DNA from: Streptomyces sp. BK208
GTDB lineage: Bacteria; Actinomycetota; Actinomycetes; Streptomycetales; Streptomycetaceae
Assembly (NCBI RefSeq): GCF_004364245.1
Contig: NZ_SOAV01000001.1
Location: forward strand, 682,001 to 746,000
Length of the DNA: 64,000 bases
Direction of reading: 5' to 3'
A program made the translations under genes and the position numbers. Below are positions 38,829-56,000 of the stretch, piece by piece; positions within the stretch are counted from its first letter, which is position 1, and each line of letters opens with the position of its first letter. The notes below the pieces were generated by a model. That model searched no databases and had not been told where the DNA came from. It worked only from the letters and a program-made list of their open reading frames with translations.

Positions 38829-41684
38829 ATGACGCGCGCATCGCGCAGGAAGCGAGTCGAGAGGGACATGCGGTTGGTCGAGCGGGCGGCGGAGCTCACC
38901 GAGCTGATGAGGTTGCTCGAGGAGTGCGCGCCCGGACGCGGCGGGGCCGCCGTGGTGAGCGGTGGTATCGGCTGCGGGAAGACGGAACTGCTCTCGGCCG
39001 TCCGGGACGCGGCCGTCCACCAGGGGTTCCTGGTCCTGAGCGCCGTCGGTTCCTGGGCCGAGCGCGAATCGCCGGGCAGTGTCGTGTTCCAGTTGCTGCG
39101 CGGCGCGGAGGGGACGCTCGGCGCGCACGAGGAGCTCGCGGTGCTGCTGGACCGCGTCACCCGCAGGTCCGAGTACCTCACCGGCGAGGAGGGTGACGGG
39201 CCTGCGGCCGGGTTCGGACAGCGGACCCTGGACGCGGCCACCACTCAGGCGCTGCACCGGCTGTGCCTTGCCGTGATCGGCGCCGCCGCGCACAGGCCGG
39301 TGCTGCTGTGCGTCGACGACGTGCAGTTCACCGATTCCCTGTCCCTGTACTGGCTGCTGCGGTTGCTGCGGCGGGCGCCCGCCGTGCCGATCGTCGTCCT
39401 CGTGGCGGAGTGCACGCTGTCCAGGCCGGCCCACCCGCAGCTGCACGCCGAGCTGCTGTCCCGATCCGGATACCGGCGCATCCCGCTGGCCCGGCTTTCG
39501 GTGCGTGGGGTGGCCGAGCTGATCGCCGATCAGCTCGGAGCGCTCGCCCAGCGGGTGCCCGCCTCGGACTGTCACGCGGTCAGCGGCGGGAATCCGCTGC
39601 TGGTGCGCGCGCTGGTGGAGGACCACCGTCGGGCCGGGGAGCCGGGTGCGCGAGCCGTGCCGCGGCTCGTCGTCGGTGACGCCTACGCCGAGGCCGTGCT
39701 GAGCTGCATCCATCGCGGCCGGCCGGTGCTGCTGCGGCTGGCACAGGCCTTGGCCGTGCTCGACGCGGACGTCGAGCCTTCCCTGCTGAGCCGGCTGCTC
39801 GGGGAGGACGAGGCGACCATGTGCAGGGGCACGTCGGCCCTGGAGGCCGCTGGGCTGCTGGGCTCGGGCCGGCTGCACCCCGTCGCGCGGACCGCCGTCC
39901 TGGAGAGTCTGGCGCCGCGGCAGCGGTCCGCGCTGCACGCGCGCTCGGCCGAACTCCTCTACCGGGACGGTGCGCCGGCGACGACCGTGGCCCGGCTTCT
40001 GCTCGCTTCCGACGACCGGGGCCGCAGCCCCTGGGCGAAGGAGGTGCTGTGCGACGCGGCGGAACGGCATCTGGCGGGCCATCGCCTCTCCGACGCGCAC
40101 GCCTGTCTGGAGGCGGCGCTGCGGATCTGCGGCGACGACCAGGACCGCGTGGGCATCAAGGCGCTGTTCACGGGGACGGCCTGGATGCTCAACCCGTCCA
40201 TCAGCGCGCGCCACCTGGGTGAACTGGCCACCGCGTTGCGCGACGGGAGGCTCCCGGACCGGCACGCGCTGCCGCTGGCCAAGTTCCTGCTGTGGCACGG
40301 CCGTTTCGACGAGGCGGTGGAGGCCGTGGAGCGGCTCGGTGAAGGGCGCCCGGAGTGCGATCCGGCGGCCGTCGCGGAGATCCGTGCGACCCGGGAACTG
40401 CTGGCGACCACCTACCCGGACGCCGTGCGCCCGCCGGACGCCCGTCCCGGACGCTCCCGGCACATCGGGCGGGCGCAGGACGACCCGCGGGTGCTGGGCG
40501 CGGCGGCGCTGGCACACGTCCTTGCGCACGGGCCGGACGACGACGCGGTCGCCGACGCGGAGGCCGCGATGCGGACGATGCGGCTGAGCAAGAGCACGCA
40601 GGAGTGGATCGTCTGCGCCGTCTCGGTGCTGGAGTTCTCCGACCGGCTGGACGCTGCCGTCGCCTGGTGCGACCACTGGCTGGAGCAGGCCCGCACCCGC
40701 CGGGTGCCCCTGTGGGAGGCCGAGTTCGCCTCCCTCCGGGCGCGAGTGGCGCTGCGTCAGGGCGATCCGCCGCTGGCGCGCCGGCTGGCGCAGGCCGCCC
40801 TGGCGCGGGTGCCCGCCGAGAGCTGGGGGGTGTGCATCGCGGGACCGCTGGCCAACCTGGTGCAGGCGGCCACCCGTACCGGGGACCATGACGCCGCGTC
40901 CGATTACCTGGAGGTCCCCGTGCCCGCGGGTCTGTTCCGCAGCCGGTTCGGCCTGTACTTCCTCCAGGCACGGGGCCGCTTCCACCTGCAGACCGGGCGT
41001 CCGTACGCCGCGCTGGACGATTTCACCGCCTGCGGCGACCTGATGCGTTCGTGGGGTTTCGACCAGCCGACGCTGGTGCCGTGGCGGTCGGAGGCGGCCC
41101 ACGCGCACCTGGCCGTCGGCGACGTGGAGCGGGCTCGCGTCCTGGCCGGGCGGGAACTGGACCTCGTGGGGCGGCAGCCGTCACGGGCCCGTGGGATCGC
41201 GCTGCGCGCGGTGGCCGCCTGCGGACCGGACGAGGGGCGCCTGGCGTTGCTCACCGAGGCGGTCACGCTGCTGCGCGGCTGTGGCGACCGGCTCGAACTC
41301 GCCTCCGCCCTGGCCGACCTGGCGCGGGTACGCGTGGCGGCCGGGCAGCAGGAGCAGGCCCGGCAGGACTTGCGCTCCGCCGTCCGTCTGGCCACGGCGG
41401 CCGGGGCGCTGCCACTGGTGCGGACGCTGACGGCGCGTGACGCGACCGGGCGCGAGGACGCGTCGGCCGCGTCCGGCCCGGCCGGCCTGGCCCTGCTCAG
41501 CGACGCCGAGCGGCGGGTGGCGGATCTCGCCGCCCGCGGACACACCAACCGGGAGATCGCCGGCAGGCTCGCCGTGACCCCGAGCACGGTCGAGCAGCAC
41601 CTGACCCGGGTGTTCCGCAAGCTCGGGGTGCGCACGCGGCAGGAGCTGCCGGTGCCCGACGCCGCCGCGTCCGGTGCGGACTGA
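38829..41684 (+). CDS. LAL-type LuxR-family transcriptional activator
   Basis: The 951-residue protein has an N-terminal ATPase with Walker A (GGIGCGKTELL), a Walker B-like VLLCVDDVQFTD, a long helical repeat middle region, and a C-terminal LuxR HTH: LSDAERRVADLAARGHTNRE, then IAGRLAVTPSTVEQHLTRVF and RKLGVRTRQELP. This is the LAL pattern of pathway-specific regulators. The start is uncertain: an internal ATG at 38868 gives MRLVERAAELTELMRLLEE, the usual LAL beginning. It lies 53 bases after the antiporter and before the second halogenase, so it probably controls the cluster. Confidence 0.93.
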   Translation: MTRASRRKRVERDMRLVERAAELTELMRLLEECAPGRGGAAVVSGGIGCGKTELLSAVRDAAVHQGFLVLSAVGSWAERESPGSVVFQLLRGAEGTLGAHEELAVLLDRVTRRSEYLTGEEGDGPAAGFGQRTLDAATTQALHRLCLAVIGAAAHRPVLLCVDDVQFTDSLSLYWLLRLLRRAPAVPIVVLVAECTLSRPAHPQLHAELLSRSGYRRIPLARLSVRGVAELIADQLGALAQRVPASDCHAVSGGNPLLVRALVEDHRRAGEPGARAVPRLVVGDAYAEAVLSCIHRGRPVLLRLAQALAVLDADVEPSLLSRLLGEDEATMCRGTSALEAAGLLGSGRLHPVARTAVLESLAPRQRSALHARSAELLYRDGAPATTVARLLLASDDRGRSPWAKEVLCDAAERHLAGHRLSDAHACLEAALRICGDDQDRVGIKALFTGTAWMLNPSISARHLGELATALRDGRLPDRHALPLAKFLLWHGRFDEAVEAVERLGEGRPECDPAAVAEIRATRELLATTYPDAVRPPDARPGRSRHIGRAQDDPRVLGAAALAHVLAHGPDDDAVADAEAAMRTMRLSKSTQEWIVCAVSVLEFSDRLDAAVAWCDHWLEQARTRRVPLWEAEFASLRARVALRQGDPPLARRLAQAALARVPAESWGVCIAGPLANLVQAATRTGDHDAASDYLEVPVPAGLFRSRFGLYFLQARGRFHLQTGRPYAALDDFTACGDLMRSWGFDQPTLVPWRSEAAHAHLAVGDVERARVLAGRELDLVGRQPSRARGIALRAVAACGPDEGRLALLTEAVTLLRGCGDRLELASALADLARVRVAAGQQEQARQDLRSAVRLATAAGALPLVRTLTARDATGREDASAASGPAGLALLSDAERRVADLAARGHTNREIAGRLAVTPSTVEQHLTRVFRKLGVRTRQELPVPDAAASGAD

Positions 41685-41804
41685 CGTGCCCGCCGCCGGA
41701 CCCGGCCCTCCGAAGGTCCGGCCCGCCGGCTCCGGTCTCCCCCCCTTCCGAACCGTCTCCTCCCGATCGTTCCTCCTCATCGGCACAGCAGAAAGGCGAT
41801 GGCC

Positions 41805-43466
41805 ATGCAGAACAGTCGCGGCGCGCGGGGACGCGCGGACACCTATGACGTGGCGATACTCGGCAGCGGCATGGCCGGCGGCATGCTGGGCGCGGTGCTC
41901 GCCCGCAACGGTGTCCGCGTGCTGCTGCTGGACGCCGGCACCCATCCGCGGTTCGCCGTGGGCGAGTCGACCATTCCGTACACCTCGGGCATGACCCGGC
42001 TCATCGCCGACCGCTACGGGGTTCCCGAGCTCAAGCCGCTCGCCAGCCACAAGGGCATCAGCCGGCAGGTGTCGCGCCACTGCGGCCAGAAGCAGAACTT
42101 CGGCTTCGTGTACCACCGTGAGGGCGCCCCGCAGAACCCGCGGGAGATCAACCAGCTCGTGGTCCCGCAGGCCATCCGCACCGAGACCCACCTGTTCCGG
42201 CAGGACATCGACGCGTACCTGTTCCACACGGCCGTCAAGTACGGTGCCGTGCCGCTGCAGAACACGCGGATCACGGACGTCGACGTCGACCCGGAGTCGG
42301 GCGTCGTGCTGCGCACGGAGCAGGGGCGGGAGTACCGAGCCGACTACATCGTGGACGGAAGCGGGTTCCGGTCGCCGCTGGCGGAGAAGTTCGCGCTGCG
42401 GGAGACGCCGACCCGCGCCCGCACCCACTCCCGGGCCATGTTCACCCACATGACCGGGGTACGTCCGTTCGACCAGGCGCCGGCCGCACGGCAGCACGAC
42501 CAGCCCAACCCCTGGCACCACGGCACCCTGCACCACGTCTTCGACGGCGGCTGGCTGTGGGTCATCCCCTTCGACAACCACTCCGCGTCCCTCAACCCGC
42601 TGTGCAGTGTCGGGCTGACGCTGGACCCGCGCGTCTTCCCCCGGGACGACACGCCCGCGCAGGAGGAGTTCGACGCGTTCCTGCGCACGTACCCCCAGAT
42701 CGCGTGGCAGTTCCAGGACGCCCGGGCGGTACGTCCCTGGGTGTCCACCGGGCGCCTGCAGTACTCCGCCAAGCAGGTGGTCGGCGACCGTTTCTGCCTC
42801 ACCTCGCACGCGGCCGGGTTCATCGACGCCCTGTACTCACGCGGGCTGACCAACACCATGGAGCTCGTCAACGCCCTGGCGTGGCGCCTGATCGCGGCCT
42901 CCCGCGACGGCGACTGGTCCACCGAGCGGTTCGCCTACCTGGAGAACCTCCAGCAAGGCCTGTTCGACTTCCACGACGACCTGGTCTTCAGTTCCTTCGT
43001 CGGGTTCCGGGACTACGAGCTGTGGAACGCGGTGAACCGCACCTGGATGCTCGGCACCATGCTGGGCAACGTCATGCTGGAGGACGCCTACTACCGGTTC
43101 ACGCGCACCGGCGACCGGGGCATCTTCCGGGACCTGGAGGACTCCGCGCACCCCGGGTCCCCGCTCCCCGTGAGCGCCGGATTCAACGCGATGAGCGCCC
43201 TCACCCGGGATCTGTGCGTCCAGGTCGACGAGGGTTCGCTCGCTCCCGGTGAAGCGGCCCGGCGTATTTTGGCCTGCGTTCACGAAGCGGATTTCATCGC
43301 CCCGTCGTTCGGTCTCGGAATGCGTGAGACCCGGTGCTTCAACATGTCTCCCGGAAAGATGGCGAAGAACGCGGTCTGGTGCCGCAGGGATGCCCCGGAG
43401 GAAATCGGCCGACGCATGATAAACGCGAGCAAGGGACTGGTCCGGATGAGGCTCACGGGCGGCTGA
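41805..43466 (+). CDS. PrnC-type FAD-dependent halogenase
   Basis: The 553-residue protein closely follows PrnC, the pyrrole-chlorinating enzyme of pyrrolnitrin synthesis, and PltD-like proteins: YDVAILGSGMAGGMLGAVLA, HPRFAVGESTIPYTSGMTRL, IADRYGVPELKPL, GGWLWVIPFDNHSASLNPL with WxWxIP at 250-255, and RGLTNTMELVNALAWRLI. It is distinct from the first halogenase in length and motifs. AAAGG lies 8 bases before the ATG at 41805; an ATG two codons earlier is too close. Expected role: chlorination of a pyrrole or other electron-rich ring. It immediately precedes the PKS genes. Confidence 0.93.
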   Translation: MQNSRGARGRADTYDVAILGSGMAGGMLGAVLARNGVRVLLLDAGTHPRFAVGESTIPYTSGMTRLIADRYGVPELKPLASHKGISRQVSRHCGQKQNFGFVYHREGAPQNPREINQLVVPQAIRTETHLFRQDIDAYLFHTAVKYGAVPLQNTRITDVDVDPESGVVLRTEQGREYRADYIVDGSGFRSPLAEKFALRETPTRARTHSRAMFTHMTGVRPFDQAPAARQHDQPNPWHHGTLHHVFDGGWLWVIPFDNHSASLNPLCSVGLTLDPRVFPRDDTPAQEEFDAFLRTYPQIAWQFQDARAVRPWVSTGRLQYSAKQVVGDRFCLTSHAAGFIDALYSRGLTNTMELVNALAWRLIAASRDGDWSTERFAYLENLQQGLFDFHDDLVFSSFVGFRDYELWNAVNRTWMLGTMLGNVMLEDAYYRFTRTGDRGIFRDLEDSAHPGSPLPVSAGFNAMSALTRDLCVQVDEGSLAPGEAARRILACVHEADFIAPSFGLGMRETRCFNMSPGKMAKNAVWCRRDAPEEIGRRMINASKGLVRMRLTGG

Positions 43467-43630
43467 CGAATCCGTCCATGGAACTCGGGAACGAGTTCGC
43501 GACACACCCCCCTACTCCCCGCCTAGGGGTCTGCGCGAAAGAAAAAAGGGGGCTGTTCCGACCGGCTTGGTTCGCTTAGGTTTCCGATGGTGCGGTTGGA
43601 CGTTCCGAACTGCAGGAAGTGACTCGGAAA
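43467..43630 (+). promoter_or_regulatory. Probable PKS operon promoter region
   Basis: This 164-base gap is more AT-rich than its surroundings, with a CCCC-GCCTA-GGGG hairpin at 43517-43529 nested between TTCGCG and CGCGAA, then an A-rich stretch at 43536-43547. It is the only sizeable gap in the second half of the cluster, so it may be the main start point for the PKS genes or an operator for the LAL regulator. Confidence 0.4.
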
Positions 43631-49939
<6,309 letters not shown>

Positions 49940-50011
49940 AGCGGGCTGCCCCGCTCTGGCCGGGCAGTCCCTGACCACACCCGTCGGATCCGATCGCGAG
50001 GAAACCGGTTC

Positions 50012-53000
50012 ATGGCTCAGGACACCATCACCAGCACATCCGGAGAGCCGGAGCGGTCCGGCACCGGAAAACAGACCCCGCTGACCCGCGCCCTGAACAC
50101 CATCCGGACGCTGCGCGAGCGGCTGGAGGAGCAGGAGGGCTCGCAGCCGATCGCCGTGGTCGGCATCGGGCTGCGCCTGCCCGGCGGCATCGACACGCTC
50201 GGCGGCTACTGGGACGCGCTGGCGGACGCCCGCGACCTGGTCGGCCGGCTGCCCCAAGAGCGCAGGGGCCCGTTCGCCGGGGCCTGGGACGGCCTGCCCC
50301 AGCGAGGTGGCTTCCTGCGCGGCGACGTGCTCGGCTTCGACGCCGACTTCTTCGGCATCAGCCCGCGCGAGGCGCGCCACCTCGACCCCCAGCAACGGCT
50401 CCTGCTGGAGGTGACCTGGGAGGCCCTGGAGAACGCCGGCATCACCGACACCGCGCTCGGGAGGATCTCGGCCGGGGTGTACCTCGGCATCATGTGGCAG
50501 GACTACCGGGAGTGGCTGGAGGCGGAACCCGACGCCTACGCCACCACCGGCAACGGGCACAACTTCGCGGCGGGCCGCGTCGCCCACGCCTTGGGCCTGC
50601 GGGGCCCGGCGGTGGCGGTGGACACGGCCTGCTCGTCCTCGCTCGTCGCGGTGCACCTGGCGGCGCAGGCCCTGCGCCGAGGCGAGTGCGAGATCGCGTT
50701 CGCCGCGGGCACCAACCTCATCATGTCCCCGCGGTCGATGCGCCTGGTGCACGAGACCCGTTCGCTGTCCCCCGACGGCCTGTGCCGCACCTTCGACGCC
50801 CGTGCCAACGGGTTCGTCCGCGGCGAGGGGTGCGGGGTCCTCGTCCTCAAGCGGCTGGACCACGCCGTACGGGACGGCGACCGGGTGCACGCCGTCCTGC
50901 ACGGCACGGCTGTCAACCAGGACGGCCGGGCCGGCGGGTTCACCGCTCCCAACGTGCTGTCCCAGGTCTCGCTGATCGAGACCGCCCTCGCCCGGTCCGG
51001 GCTGGAGCCGCGAGACATCGGCTACGTCGAGACCCACGGCACGGGAACCGCGCTGGGCGACCCGATCGAGATGGAGGCGCTGGCCACCGCCCTGGGACGC
51101 CGCAACGGCGGTGCTCCGCTGCCCGTCGGCGCGGTGAAGACCAACTTCGGCCACCTGGAGAGCGCGGCCGGGGTGGCGGGCCTGGTCAAGGCCGTGCTGT
51201 GTCTGCGCCGGCGCGAAGTGCCGCCACTGGTCCACTTCCGCACCCTCAACCCGCGCATCGACCTGTCGGGAACCGGGATCACGGTGCCCGATCGGCTGCG
51301 CCCCTGGCCGGAAGAGGCCGGCCGATACGCGGCCGTCAGCTCGTTCGGCATGAGCGGCACCAACGCCCACGCGGTGCTCGGCCCGGCGCCGGATCCGGCG
51401 TCGGCGCCCGAGGTTCCGGTCACCGGATTCACCGTGTCGGCCCGGACCGGCGGCGCACTGCGCGAGCTGGCCGCCCGCTACGCCGACCATCTCGCCGACG
51501 GCGACCGGCGCGACGACCCGGCGGCGTACGCGGCATTCGCCCGCACCGTGACACACGGACGGACCCGGCATCCGGCAAGCGCCCGCGTCACCGCCTCGGA
51601 CGCGGACGGGGCGAGGGCCGCCCTGCGCGCCCTCGCGGCCGCTGAGCCGCACCCGGACGTCGTGCTCGGCGAGACCGGCCCGGCCCGGTCCGGCACGGGC
51701 GCCGCCGCCGGTGACACCCCCGGGGCGGCCGGCGGCGGGACGGACGAGGCGGCGAACGGCCCCGCCGTGCCGCCCCGGCAGGTCGCGGACCTGCCGGCCT
51801 ACCCTTGGCAACGGCAGCGGCACGCCCCCGAGCGGCTCCCGGGAGCCTTGGCCTCCACCGCCCCCGCGGCGCCCGGCAGCCTGCCCGTGGCGCACGAGGT
51901 GGTGTGGGAGCCTTCCGGGCCGACCGGCCCGGACCTCGACGCCGGGATCGTCGTCGCCGGCGACGACGAGGCGTTGCGGCGCGCGCTGGTGGCCGAGGCG
52001 GCGGCGCTCGGGGTGCGCGGCACGGTCCTCGCCCCGGCGCCGGTGCAGGTGCCGGCGGGCTGGAGCTGGGCCCCGCTGCCCCGCGACGCCGCGGAGTGGG
52101 CGGCGTACTGGGCGACGGCGGCGGACCCGGCCGACGCGCCCGCCTCCCTGCTGCTGGTGCCGAAGGCACCGGCCTTGTCGGGCACACCGGCCGAGGTGCT
52201 CGCGGAGTCCGGCCCCGTCGCCGCGACCGCACGGGTCTGCGCCGCCGTGACCTGCGCCGTCGGCGCGCTGGCCCGGACCGGCGCAGGGCGCCGCGCCTAC
52301 GTACTGACCCGCGGAGTGCTGCGTGTCGACCCGTCCGACCGGACCGCCCTGACCGGCCACGGGCCGCTGCACGGCCTCGCCCCGGTCCTCGGTCTGGAAC
52401 TGGGCGCCGTGTGGGGAGGCACGGTCGACCTGCCGACCGACCCGGGCCCGCGGGATCTGCGCGCGGTCCTGAGCTTCACCGCGGCGCGGTCCCGGGCGGG
52501 CGCCGTCGCCGGGGCGGTCGTCGAGGACACGGCGGCGGTGCGTGCGGGCACGGTGCACGTGGCGCGGCTGCGCGCCGCACCCGGCCACCGTCCCCGGCTG
52601 CCGGTGCGCGGCGACGCCACCTACCTCGTCACGGGCGGGCTCGGCTCGGTCGGGCGGGAGTTGACGGCCGAGCTGGTCGCTCGCGGGGCACGGCACCTGG
52701 TGCTCGTCGGCAGGCGGGCCGAGGCGGACCTCCCGGCGGAGGCGACGGCGCTGCTGGCCGCACTGCGCGGTGCCGGGGTGGAGGTCGTCCACCGGGACGG
52801 CGGCTGTGACACGCCCGAGGCGGTCACGGCGCTCGACGCGGTGCTCGCCCCCCTGCCACCGGTGGCCGGGGTCGTCCACGCCGCCGGCACCCTGCGCAAG
52901 GGCCCGGCCGAGGACCTGACGGCCGAGGACTTCGCCGACGCGCTGCGGGCGAAGGCCGGAACCGCGTGGTGGCTGCACCTCGCGTTCGCGCAACGGGCGC

Positions 53001-56000
53001 TGGACTTCTTCGTCCTGGTCTCCTCGGTGTCAGCGGTGTGGGGCACCGAGCACTGCGCGGCCTACTCCGCGGCCAACGGTGCTCTCGACGCGCTCGCGGC
53101 CCACCGCGCCGGCCTCGGCCTGCCCGCGGTGAGCCTGGCCTACGGCCCCTGGGCGCTCGCCGGAGCGGGTATGGCCGACGACGCCTCGCTGGAGCGGTTC
53201 GCGCGCCTGGGGGTGGGCGCCCTCACTCCCGAGGCCGGCCGTTCCGCACTGACCGCGACGGCGTCGTCGCCCGCGGCGCACGTGGTGGCCTGCCCGCTCG
53301 ACCTGCCCCGGCTGGCCGGTGTGCTGTCGGGGCTGCGGCCCCGCGGCCTGTTCGCCGAGAGCACCGACGCGGGCGGTGGCACCGACGCGGGCGCTCCGGG
53401 GAACGAGCCGTCCGTCGTGGCCGAGCTGGCGGAACTGGCCCCGAAGGCCCTGCCGGACGCCGTCCGCTCCCACGTGCTGCGGCTTCTCGCCGCGCAGCTG
53501 GGTCACGCCGATCCCGCCGCGATCCGCGCCGACGTCGGGTTCCTCGACCTCGGGCTGGACTCGATCATGGCCGTGGACCTCGGCGTCCGACTGTCGCTCG
53601 CCTTCGGTACGGAAGTGCAGGCGGCGGACGTCTTCGACCATCCGACGGCGGCCGAACTCGCTGCGTTCCTGTTGCGGCGGTTGCGGCCGGAAGGGACCGG
53701 CGCCCCCGCACCCTCCCCCGTGGCGCCGCCGCCGGACCCCGCCCCCGGACCCGTACGCGGCCCCGACGGGACACCCGCCGCCGTGACGCCGGTACCGACG
53801 CCGGCTCCCGCTCCCGTCCCCGCAGTCGGCGAGCCCGTCGCCGTCGTCGGCATGGCGGGCCGTTTCCCGCAGGCCGACTCCGTGGAGGAGCTGTGGGAGC
53901 TGCTGTGCGAGGGCCGCGACGGGGTGGGGCCGGTTCCGGAGGACCGCCGGGTCCACCACCGCGGTGACCCGACGGGCCGGGCGGACGGGGACGGTCCGCC
54001 GATCACCACCGACCAGGGCGGGTTCCTGCGCGACGTCGACCGGTTCGACGCCTCCTTCTTCGGCATCCCGGCCCGCGAGGCCGAGCACCTCGACCCGCAG
54101 CAACGGCTGCTGCTGGAGTCGGCCTGGCACGCCCTGGAGGACGCCCGCATCGATCCCCGCAGCCTCAAGGGCTCACGCACGGGTGTCTTCATCGGCGTCA
54201 GTTACGCGGACTACGCCCGGCTGCTGGCGCGGGGCGGTGCCGAACGGGTGGACGCGTACTACGGCACGGGCACCGCCCTCAACGCGACCGCGGGACGCCT
54301 CGCCTTCACGCTGGGACTGCGCGGCCCGGCGATGGCGGTGGACACCGCCTGCTCGTCGTCGCTGGTGACGCTGCACCTGGCGGTCCGGTCGCTGCGCGCC
54401 GGTGAGACCGACGCCGTGCTGGCCGGCGGCGTCAACCTCCTGCTCGATCCGGCCTCGTCGGTGGCGGTCAGCCGCGCCCACATGCTCTCGCCGGACGGGC
54501 GCTGCCGTACCTTCTCCGCCGGCGCCAACGGGTTCGTCCGCTCGGAGGCGTGCGGGGTCGTGGTGCTGAAGCGGCTGGCCGACGCCCGCCGTGACGGCGA
54601 CCGCGTCCTGGCGCTGATCCGCGGCAGTGCCGTCAACCAGGACGGGGCGTCCTCGGGACTGACCGCGCCCAACGGCCGGGCCCAGGAGGAGATGCTGACC
54701 GCGGCCCTTGCCGACGCGGGCGTCGAGGGCGCCCAGGTGTCCTACCTGGAGGCCCACGGCACCGGGACGGCGCTGGGCGACCCGATCGAACTGCGCGCCG
54801 CCTGGAGGGCGCTGGGGCCGGGCCGCCGCCCCGGAGAGCCGCTGCACGTCGGCTCGGTCAAGTCCAACGTCGGTCACTGCGAGTCGGCCGCGGGCGTCGT
54901 CGGCGTCATCAAGACGGTGCTGGCGCTGCGGCACGGAACGATCCCGGCCAACCTGCACTTCGACACGCCGAATCCGCAGGTCCCGTGGGCCGACATGAAC
55001 ATCCGGGTGGCGGACGCCCCACTGGCCTGGCGTGCCGGCTCCGGCGCCGGACCGAGGATCGCCGGGGTTTCCGGCTTCGGTTTCACCGGCACCAATGCCC
55101 ACGTGCTGCTCAGCGAAGCCCCGGACGACGCTCCGTCCGGCCTTCGGGAGCCCGCGGACCCGCGTCCCGAGCCGCTGCTGCTGCCGCTCTCGGCCCCGGA
55201 CCCCGAGGGACTGCAACGCCTCGGCGGGGCCTGGGAGCGGTGGCTGGCCGGGGCGCCGCACGAGGCGCCGGCCCCGGCGGCGGCCACCGCGGCCACGGGG
55301 CGCGCCCACTTCCCGTACCGGCGGGCGCTGTTCGGACGCGACCGGGAGCAGCTGCTGACCGCGCTGCGCGGTGAACCGTCCCCGACCCGGCCGGTGCGCC
55401 CGCCCCGGGTCGCCTTCCTCTTCTCCGGCCAGGGCAGCCAGTACCACGGCATGGGCCGCGAACTGTACGAGACGGAACCGGTGTTCCGGGAGGTCTTCGA
55501 CGCCTGCGACCGCGCGGTGGCCCCGGTGCTCGGCGCGTCGCTGACGGAGCTGGCGCTGTACGGCCCGGACCGCACGGCGGTCGACGAGACCCGGGTGACC
55601 CAGCCCGCCCTGGTCGCCCTCGAACTCGCCCTCGCCGCACTGTGGGAGTCGTGGGGCGTGACGCCGGCGCTGGTCATGGGGCACAGCGTCGGTGAGATAG
55701 CGGCGGCGGTGTGCGCCGGGGTGATGGACCGGACGGCCGGGCTCGAACTGATCGTCCACCGCGCCGGGCTGATGCAGGGCACCGAACGCGGGGCCATGCT
55801 CGCCGTGGCCGCACCCGAGGAGCGGGTGCGGGAGTGGGCCGACGCCCGGGGCCTGGACCTCGCCGCGGTCAACGGTCCCGAGGCGGCCGTGGTGTCCGGG
55901 CCCCCGGAACCGGTCTCGGCGCTCGCGGCCGACCTCAAGGAGCGGGGGGTCCGGGTGCGTGAGCTGACGGTGTCGCACGCTTTCCACTCCCGGCTGCTCG